This document shows, in pieces, positions 31,334 through 36,524 of a stretch of DNA of 36,524 nt. The notes below the pieces were generated by a model. The model was not told the DNA's origin, did no database searches, and worked only from the letters and a program-made list of their open reading frames with translations. Every line of letters begins with the position of its first letter. The first letter of the stretch is position 1. The stretch is from DASYXT01 sp035934555 (GTDB lineage Bacteria > Verrucomicrobiota > Verrucomicrobiia > Limisphaerales > UBA8199): contig DASYXT010000027.1 in NCBI GenBank assembly GCA_035934555.1, positions 1-36,524 of the forward strand. The letters run 5' to 3'. The position numbers and the translations under genes are program-made.

Positions 31334-32341
31334 TCATTCTCCCCCGCCCTGCGCCGCCCGGATTCCCACCAACTCCTCCACCGCCGCCACCCGCGCCGGC
31401 CCATCCGGAAACATTCGAACCCACGCGGCCGCCTCCGCCGGCGAGTGCGGCGCCCAACGCTGCACGATCGACACCACCGCTCGTTGCTGTTGCGCTCCCG
31501 GCTCCAGCAACGCCGCGGCGAGTGTCGCCGCACCAACGGGGTTTTGCGCCGCCGCGGGAACGCTTACCCCGGCCAGCACCTGCTGCCTAAGCCCGGGGTC
31601 CGCCACGTCCCTTGCCCATGCCAAGGCACTGTCCGCATCCGCCCCCGCCCATTGGCTGGCAGCGTACGCCAGGCACTCGTCTCGTTCCGGTGACGGACCC
31701 AACTCCGCCGCAATCGCCAAACCCTCGGTCGGGCTGGTCCGCGACACTTCGTAAGCAAACTGCAAAGCCGCACTCTCCTCATCCGGCCCCATCGGCAACG
31801 ACGTTAACCACGCCCACCCCGAAGCAGGCTCCGACCCCGCCCACGCTACCGCTACCTGTTCCAGCGCGTCGCGGTGCGCAGCTCCCCCCGGCAAACCCGA
31901 CGCCCACGCCGCCGCCGCCTGCGGCTCCTTCTCAGCCCACCGGCGCACAACCGCGCGCCTTAACTCCCCCGCCGCCCACGTCGTCCTGGCGCCCAGCGCA
32001 TCCAGCACCCCCGCCAATTCTGTGTCCCGCAGTCCACCCACAAACCCTTGCAATCTTTCATAGGCTTCTTCCTGGTCGGGATTGCGTTCAAGTTCGTGCA
32101 GCAGCGCATCCACAAGAGTTGAGTCCGCGCTGGCGGCCACCGGCAATTCACTCGAGTCCGAACGCGGCCTTCTTGGCCCCAAACTGTATCCGCTCCTTTT
32201 GGCCACGCGGGCAGCACCAGTTCCATCGACATTCCGAGCCACAGGCCCGTGCCAAAGCTGAAGCACCGCCACCGCCATCACCGAAACGACCCCCCGCCAT
32301 ACCCAGCGCCGCGCGGTGCGGCTTTCAACAGCAGCCCTCAC
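31334..32341 (-). CDS. Helical Trp-Ala/Pro repeat protein with N-terminal membrane anchor
   Basis: A 335-residue protein from a GTG start at 32341. A hydrophobic stretch (WRGVVSVMAVAVLQLWHG) near the N-terminus is a signal peptide or anchor. From about residue 130, repeats of some 35 residues recur, each with a W-A...P-x-A-A-x-A-W-x..LP pattern (RRWAEKEPQAAAAWASGLP, AVAWAGSEPASGWAWLTSLP, SQWAGADADSALAWARDV, VQRWAPHSPAEAAAWVRMFP). Such alpha-helical repeats occur in many uncharacterised proteins of this phylum and are probably scaffolds. Its start overlaps the stop of the gene at 32338-33669 by 4 bases (GTGA), so the two are coupled. Confidence 0.75.
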   Translation of the reverse strand: MRAAVESRTARRWVWRGVVSVMAVAVLQLWHGPVARNVDGTGAARVAKRSGYSLGPRRPRSDSSELPVAASADSTLVDALLHELERNPDQEEAYERLQGFVGGLRDTELAGVLDALGARTTWAAGELRRAVVRRWAEKEPQAAAAWASGLPGGAAHRDALEQVAVAWAGSEPASGWAWLTSLPMGPDEESAALQFAYEVSRTSPTEGLAIAAELGPSPERDECLAYAASQWAGADADSALAWARDVADPGLRQQVLAGVSVPAAAQNPVGAATLAAALLEPGAQQQRAVVSIVQRWAPHSPAEAAAWVRMFPDGPARVAAVEELVGIRAAQGGGE

Positions 32342-33669
32342 TGAAGGATCATCACGTTGGTGGAGGCGAACGTATCAAAAACAGCTACGTTCGTGAACAC
32401 GGAGGTGTTCAAATTACTCGTGCTGCCCGAAGCGACTGCCAGGCCAACATAAATGTTGGTCGCCATGCCAATCGTGCTCGAACTGACCAGCGTCCAGTTC
32501 ACTCCGTCGCTCGATTTATAACCAGAAAACGTGTTGCCGCTGCGCACCACGCGCGTCCAGGCATTCGGCAAAATCGCGCTGCCCGATTTCGTGCTTGAAG
32601 TGCCGTTGCCGGTACTGCTGCGCCGCTGCCACCGAAACGCCCCTGCCGGCGTCACACCCATCAGCGCGTATCTCCCCCCGCTCGTCAGATTCTCCCGAAT
32701 CATCGCACCCACAATGCCGCCGCTGCCTCCGTTCCGGATCGACTCAATCCGCTCTCTGATTTCGCCATCGCCGGTCAGGGTCTGATAAAGAAACCGGAAA
32801 TTATCCGCGCTCCCGCTGACATTCCCGGCACCCTGAACCGTAAACAGCCCATTAGCGATCGTTGCGCTGCCGGGAACCCCGACGGTCCCAATGTTAGCCG
32901 TCTGCCAGGGAGGCGGCAGGCCTGGGACTATGACCGCATTCACCGTCAGAAGAAAATTCGTCGAAGCACACAGAGTCGGGTCGCACACCGTCAACGTCAC
33001 CGTTGCCACCCCCGTTTGCCCGGCCACCGGACTCAGCGTTACCGTCCGGTTGGTGCCACTGCCACCCAGAATAATGTTACCATTGGGGAGCAGGCCCGAA
33101 TTCGATGAACTGGCGGTCACGGTCAGATTGGAAGCGGCCGTCTGCGCATCACTCACCGTAAAGGCAATCGGCGCTATAGCCGTCCCCACGTTAACCGTTT
33201 GGCTCGCGATCCCCGATATTACAGGCGCCGTGTTGCTGCTGCCGAGTGTGTAGCTGATTTCAGCCGAGTCCACGCTTTCCAACCCCAAATAATCGATCGC
33301 CGTCGCCGCGAAATAATAAGTCGCGCCTGATTTCAATCCCGTAATCGTCACGTTGGTCGCAGCCCCCGCCGAGACCACGTTGGTGTAGGTATGGCTGACC
33401 CCGCCATAATACACATGGTAATTAGTGATGCCGCTGCCCGTGCTGGGATTCCACCCGAGCGTGACGCTCGACTGCCCCCGAGCTGACCCCGCCATCATGA
33501 ATCCAGCAACGCCCAGCAACACAAACACCCACCCGCGCAGCACCGCCCAGGCCCGCAGGATTCCCCAACCACCCACCCGGGCTTTCCTGAAGAAGATTCG
33601 CCGTCCGAAACCTCCTAGCGTTGGTAATTCAAATTGCCCCGCTGCGTGCACTAGCCTGCGTTCAAACAT
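32338..33669 (-). CDS. Secreted FnIII / LamG-like domain protein
   Basis: A 443-residue protein. The signal peptide is GWVFVLLGVAGFMMAGSARG after a basic N-terminal extension. A fibronectin type III domain follows (SSVTLGWNPSTGSGITNYHVYYGG, ATNVTITGLKSGATYYFAATAID). A cadherin/Ig-like domain comes next (NTAPVISGIASQTVNVGTAIAPIAFTVSD, QTGVATVTLTVCD). The C-terminal concanavalin-like domain resembles DUF1349-type modules (DNFRFLYQTLTGDGEIRERI, GAMIRENLTSGGRYALMGV, VNWTLVSSSTIGMATNIYVGLAVASG). The last domain often binds glycans, so a role in surface or polysaccharide binding is plausible. It is first in a two-gene - strand operon. Confidence 0.82.
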   Translation of the reverse strand: MFERRLVHAAGQFELPTLGGFGRRIFFRKARVGGWGILRAWAVLRGWVFVLLGVAGFMMAGSARGQSSVTLGWNPSTGSGITNYHVYYGGVSHTYTNVVSAGAATNVTITGLKSGATYYFAATAIDYLGLESVDSAEISYTLGSSNTAPVISGIASQTVNVGTAIAPIAFTVSDAQTAASNLTVTASSSNSGLLPNGNIILGGSGTNRTVTLSPVAGQTGVATVTLTVCDPTLCASTNFLLTVNAVIVPGLPPPWQTANIGTVGVPGSATIANGLFTVQGAGNVSGSADNFRFLYQTLTGDGEIRERIESIRNGGSGGIVGAMIRENLTSGGRYALMGVTPAGAFRWQRRSSTGNGTSSTKSGSAILPNAWTRVVRSGNTFSGYKSSDGVNWTLVSSSTIGMATNIYVGLAVASGSTSNLNTSVFTNVAVFDTFASTNVMILQ

Positions 33670-33764
33670 GACAGCCGAGTGTCACGCAATGCCCTTTGCC
33701 CTTCGACTGGGAACTTCCCCGCTTCGACTGGGCGTTTCCTTGGGCATCTCATTCCTCTCCCAAT

Positions 33765-33800
33765 CTTGATCTTAATCCTAATCCTAATCCTAATCGTAAT
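33765..33800. repeat. Hexanucleotide tandem repeat
   Basis: Six units of CCTAAT type, three of them exact, between the divergent genes starting at 33669 and 33958. Read in the frame of the downstream gene it would encode an Ile-Leu run, which is why an apparent upstream extension of that gene is open. Confidence 0.85.
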
Positions 33801-33957
33801 CTCCGACTCCCCACTCCCCGCCCCACGCTCCCCGCTACCCCGCTTCCCCCTTCTTCGTACCAATACGGACCAATCCTCCGTAAACCACCAGGCTCCCACT
33901 GCTTGCCTGTTCAGCGCCTACCGCATAATCTGCTCCTGCATAAAACGGTTTTACAAC

Positions 33958-35400
33958 ATGTTCGACACAGCAGTCTTCGCGCGGTCCACCCCGCGCTGGG
34001 CAATCGGTTTTGCCGGTATTCTCACCGCCATCACTCCCCTGATGGGTTTCGCCCAGGCCGAAACCAATTACCAGCGCATCCTCTCCACCGGCCCAACCTC
34101 TGCCAACGGCTCTTTTCCTCGCGGCCAACTCCTGGAAGGCCAGGATGGCTTCCTCTATGGGACAACTTATGCCGGCGGCAGCAACAACCTCGGCACCGTC
34201 TTCAAGGTCGCCAAAAACGGCGCCCACTTTTCCCTCCTGCACAGCTTCAATGACGGCGATTTCCCCTATGCCGGCGTCGTGCAGGGAAGTAACGGGACGC
34301 TGTTCGGCACAACTTCCGGCGGTGGCACGAACAATGGCGGAACGCTCTACCGCATCAATCCCGACGGCACCGGCTTCAGCGTTCTGGTGAACTTTGGCGT
34401 CACCAACGGTGATGCAGTCGCGCCGGCCGCCGGCCTGGCCCAAGGCGCCGACGGCGCCCTCTATGGCACTGCCTCCAACGGCGGCACCAATAACCTCGGA
34501 GCCATCTTCAAGATCAACCAGGACGGCGGCAACTATTCCCTCCTTTACAGCTTCGGCAGCACCAGCGGTGACGGGACCTTGCCCTTTGGCGCACTGGTGC
34601 AGGGCCGCGACGGTGCCCTTTACGGCACCACTCAGAGCGGCGGCACCAGCAATCTCGGCACGGTTTTTAAGCTGAACCCCGACGGCAGCGGCTACCAAAT
34701 TCTACACAACTTCACCGGGCCCGCCGCAGACGGACGCTTGCCTTTGGGAACGCTCGTCCAGGGCGCAGATGATTTTCTCTACGGCACAACTTATTACGGC
34801 GGCACCAACGACCTGGGCGCCATCTTCAAAATCGATACCAACGGCAACAACTACGCCGTCCTCCGCAGTTTTGCCGCAGGCCAGGACGGCAGCCAGCCGG
34901 TCGCCGGCCTGGCGCGCGGAACCGATGGCGCCTTGTACGGCTCCACGCGCTATGGCGGCTCCGCAGATTCCGGGTTTGTGTTCAAACTGAACGGCGACGG
35001 CTCAGGGTTCACCGTGTTGCACGTGTTCTCCCAACTGACCTCTGATGGAGCCCAGTCGTTTGCCCCGCTGTTGCTCGGAAGCGACGGCGCGCTCTACGGC
35101 ACCACCTTTTATGGCGGCTCCTTCTCCACCAACGGCGCCAACGGCACCGTCTTCCGCCTGTTCCCCTTCCCCCCTGCCATCACTATTACCGCCATCACCC
35201 TCAGCCCGACTGGCACATCCCTGACGTTTGTCGGCGGGGCGGCTGGCCAGACCTATTCCATCCAGGCCGCGCCCGACCCGGTGCTCGGCCCCTGGCAGAC
35301 CATCGGTTCGCGCGTCGCAGCCATTGACGGCACATTCGCTTTCATCGATCCCGCAAGCCCCGTCCAAACTACGCGGTTTTACCGGACCTCCCTGCCGTAG
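33958..35400 (+). CDS. Secreted GloVer-type tandem repeat protein
   Basis: A 480-residue protein starting at ATG 33958, which puts the signal peptide (WAIGFAGILTAITPLMGFAQA) at the N-terminus. Seven repeats of about 52-56 residues follow. Each has a core DGALYGTT..GG(T/S)NNLG(T/A)(V/I)FK(I/L) and ends in (Y/F)xxLxxF; they match the repeat described for Gloeobacter/Verrucomicrobia proteins and probably form a propeller. The C-terminal 70 residues are the shared small beta domain ending in TTRFYRTSLP. It is likely surface or secreted. The frame extends upstream to 33679, but that part crosses the hexamer array and is not credible. Confidence 0.88.
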   Translation: MFDTAVFARSTPRWAIGFAGILTAITPLMGFAQAETNYQRILSTGPTSANGSFPRGQLLEGQDGFLYGTTYAGGSNNLGTVFKVAKNGAHFSLLHSFNDGDFPYAGVVQGSNGTLFGTTSGGGTNNGGTLYRINPDGTGFSVLVNFGVTNGDAVAPAAGLAQGADGALYGTASNGGTNNLGAIFKINQDGGNYSLLYSFGSTSGDGTLPFGALVQGRDGALYGTTQSGGTSNLGTVFKLNPDGSGYQILHNFTGPAADGRLPLGTLVQGADDFLYGTTYYGGTNDLGAIFKIDTNGNNYAVLRSFAAGQDGSQPVAGLARGTDGALYGSTRYGGSADSGFVFKLNGDGSGFTVLHVFSQLTSDGAQSFAPLLLGSDGALYGTTFYGGSFSTNGANGTVFRLFPFPPAITITAITLSPTGTSLTFVGGAAGQTYSIQAAPDPVLGPWQTIGSRVAAIDGTFAFIDPASPVQTTRFYRTSLP

Positions 35401-35406
35401 CGGCGC

Positions 35407-35437
35407 AAAAAAACCCGGGTCCATCTCTGGCCCGGGT
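35407..35437 (-). terminator. Intrinsic terminator of the PEP-CTERM gene
   Basis: On the - strand the stem GACCCGGG-type arm (CCCGGGT at 35431-35437 on the + strand) pairs with ACCCGGG (35413-35419). A run of seven T follows (A7 at 35407-35413 on the + strand). It lies 29 bases past the stop of the gene at 35466. It overlaps the end region of the convergent GloVer gene and could also stop that transcript, though without a T run. Confidence 0.8.
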
Positions 35438-35465
35438 CACTCTAAAATCTTTGCGCTTGCCTCGC

Positions 35466-36044
35466 CTACTTTGCGGCCGCTCTCCGACGCACACCCAGCG
35501 CGGTCAATCCTAGCAGAATCAGCCCGCTCGTCGCTGGCTCGGGCACATTCGTCAGATTCCCAAACGTAAACATCGGCCCCGTTCCCGTGTCCGTTATGCT
35601 CCAATTCCCTGTCGTATCAGTCAATCCGGTTACATGCGCTACACCCGTGCCCTGCAAGTCAAGAAAGCTTGCGTTCTGCGCCGCAATCGTCAGCGACGTC
35701 ACATCAAAGCTGTACTCCGTTGTCCCAACCGAAAACGACCACAGCGAAAATGGCGTCACCGGCGCCGGACTAAACGAAAAATTCGAAAACGTTGCCCCCG
35801 TCCCCACTGGCACGCTCGCATAAGTCCCGCTGGACCCATACGCAACTTCCGGAGTGCCGGTTCCCAACGGACCGAAGAACGAACTAAACCCGGTTGCCGT
35901 CCCTAAACTGCCGTTCAAATTCGCTCCACCGCCAAACTGAATCTGCCCGGTGATCGGCGTGTCTGCCAGCACCGGCGCACACCAGCCGCCCACCACTAAA
36001 CTGCACAACCCAGCCAAAATGGACCCGGAAAACTTCGCTTTCAT
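35466..36044 (-). CDS. PEP-CTERM sorted exported protein
   Basis: A 192-residue protein. The signal peptide is SGSILAGLCSLVVGGWCAPVLA. The mature part is Ser/Thr/Gly rich and beta-like (SPAPVTPFSLWSFSVGTTEYSFDVTSLTI). The C-terminus is a textbook PEP-CTERM signal: VPEPATSG, a hydrophobic helix (LILLGLTALGV) and RRR at about residues 167-188. Such proteins are recognised and cleaved by an exosortase (EpsH/XrtA type) and go to the surface or matrix; no exosortase gene is in this window. A terminator follows on the same strand. Confidence 0.92.
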   Translation of the reverse strand: MKAKFSGSILAGLCSLVVGGWCAPVLADTPITGQIQFGGGANLNGSLGTATGFSSFFGPLGTGTPEVAYGSSGTYASVPVGTGATFSNFSFSPAPVTPFSLWSFSVGTTEYSFDVTSLTIAAQNASFLDLQGTGVAHVTGLTDTTGNWSITDTGTGPMFTFGNLTNVPEPATSGLILLGLTALGVRRRAAAK

Positions 36045-36066
36045 AAGGGTGATAATTACGCCGGTG

Positions 36067-36096
36067 TTTTTACTCTAAACCTCGCGCCCAAGTCAA
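36067..36096 (-). promoter_or_regulatory. Possible sigma-70-like promoter of the PEP-CTERM gene
   Basis: On the - strand TTGACT (36096-36091) is followed after 18 bases by TAAAAA (36072-36067), about 23 bases before the ATG at 36044. The match is moderate and no clear ribosome-binding site follows. Confidence 0.35.
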
Positions 36097-36220
36097 GCCT
36101 AAAAACTGCCGCGACAGCCTACAAACCTGCGCCAAAACCGAGTCAAACCGGTTCCGAAACAGGGTTAAGCTCGGTTGACTGAGGGCATGACAATTGTCCG
36201 GGCCTAAGGCGGCCCGAGTC

Positions 36221-36248
36221 AAAGCGGCAGAGGGCTGCCGCAGTCCAA
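36221..36248 (-). repeat. Interspersed hairpin repeat, copy 3
   Basis: Read on the - strand: TTGGACT, stem GCGGCAG, loop CCCT, stem CTGCCGC, TTT. It is inverted relative to copy 4, which begins 50 bases further on. It carries the G-C variant of the fourth stem pair. Confidence 0.78.
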
Positions 36249-36284
36249 GACGCTGTCGCGAGTTCAGCACGCCACTCATTCCGC

Positions 36285-36319
36285 CAGGTTTTGGACTGCG
36301 GCAGCCCCCTGCCGCTTTT
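36285..36319 (+). repeat. Interspersed hairpin repeat, copy 4
   Basis: CAGGTTTTGGACT, stem GCGGCAG (36298-36304), loop CCCC, stem CTGCCGC (36309-36315), TTTT. Confidence 0.8.
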
Positions 36320-36441
36320 CCCAACGAATGGTTTAATCGCCGCCCCTCGGAGCGCGAACGGCGGAGCGCGGCCTTCAGCTTCAGTCCGCAGCAGCCGCAG
36401 TCCAAGACGCTGTCGCGAGTTCAGCACGCCACTCATTCCGC

Positions 36442-36476
36442 CAGGTTTTGGACTGCGGCAGCCCCCTGCCGCTTTT
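36442..36476 (+). repeat. Interspersed hairpin repeat, copy 5
   Basis: The duplicate of copy 4 created by the 157-base tandem duplication; stem arms at 36455-36461 and 36466-36472. Confidence 0.8.
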
Positions 36477-36524
36477 CCCAACGAATGGTTTAATCGCCGC
36501 CCCTCGGAGCGCGAACGGCGGAGC

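Larger units (their letters stand above)
36045..36524. other. Non-coding repeat region at window end
   Basis: No gene is supported. It holds the candidate promoter, a small GGGCC/GGCCC stem around 36200-36217, three hairpin-repeat copies and a tandem duplication that runs off the end of the window. Confidence 0.65.
36237..36524. repeat. Tandem duplication, period 157 bases
   Basis: 36237-36367 is repeated at 36394-36524, apparently without any change, and the second copy reaches the window end. Each unit contains one hairpin repeat and a CGCTGTCGCGAGTTCAGC segment. The 26 bases between the units include a decayed piece of the hairpin flank. Confidence 0.9.

Noticed and set aside
31100..31457. 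- strand frames with Arg-Asp-Gln-Arg-Ser-Glu-Ile repeats
   Set aside because: They are translations of the TGATCTC heptamer array and contain nothing else protein-like.
33679..33957. N-terminal extension of the GloVer protein with an Ile-Leu run
   Set aside because: The run comes from the hexamer repeat; the real signal peptide starts at 33958.

Overview
The window looks like chromosomal DNA (or a contig) of a GC-rich member of the Verrucomicrobiota, probably of the Pedosphaera/Limisphaera kind. This rests on family content, not on a marker gene. The pointers are a PEP-CTERM protein, a secreted protein built of seven LYGTT-type (GloVer) repeats, a short C-terminal domain ending in (R/L)(F/L)YR shared by three secreted proteins, an ECF sigma factor next to a kinase-WD40 protein, and repeats rich in Trp-Ala and Pro. 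No rRNA, tRNA, CRISPR array, integrase or transposase was seen.

Region 1 (2-8654, + strand) is a tightly packed operon. In order it encodes the end of a haem-oxygenase-like diiron enzyme, a hexapeptide acyltransferase, a stand-alone acyl carrier protein, an AMP-forming ligase, a FabG-type reductase, a FATP-type acyl-CoA synthetase, a MetY-like sulfhydrylase, a MetA-like homoserine acyltransferase and a PLP decarboxylase. Most junctions are 4-base ATGA overlaps. A convergent pair (8748-11149, - strand) adds an ATP-grasp ligase and a flavin monooxygenase-like protein. A 4'-phosphopantetheinyl transferase at 13388-14275 could activate the carrier protein. Together this looks like a biosynthetic gene cluster with no ketosynthase or NRPS condensation domain in view. 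It seems to join acyl/ACP chemistry to homoserine activation and gamma-replacement. The product is unknown and the cluster continues off the left edge.

Region 2 (11.5-16.1 kb) holds a secreted PQQ-type propeller, the phosphopantetheinyl transferase, a phosphoglycosyl transferase for surface polysaccharide and a small secreted protein with an unusual conserved leader.

Region 3 (16.1-22.6 kb) is an island of poorly known genes: a membrane protein, a Cys-rich protein with a sigma-like C-terminus, a HEPN-MNT toxin-antitoxin pair, several proteins of phage or accessory flavour, and a reading frame interrupted by a TAG stop. It lies between two diverged direct copies of the same leader plus signal-peptide start. 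A relic of a second HEPN gene and a piece of the island's right end lie together near 31 kb.

Region 4 (22.6-33.7 kb, - strand) carries a large secreted Ig/carboxypeptidase-regulatory-domain protein, a lipoprotein, a 1259-residue Ser/Thr kinase with about 15 WD40 repeats, its neighbouring ECF sigma factor, and a two-gene unit (FnIII/LamG-like protein plus Trp-Ala repeat protein). The kinase gene and the lipoprotein operon share an upstream motif, GTCAT-N14-TCTTCTGTA, which is a candidate promoter for the ECF factor.

Region 5 (33.7-36.5 kb) has the GloVer-repeat protein, a PEP-CTERM protein with a clear terminator, and a tandem duplication of a hairpin repeat. That hairpin family also occurs at 16.2 and 19.7 kb with compensatory stem changes.
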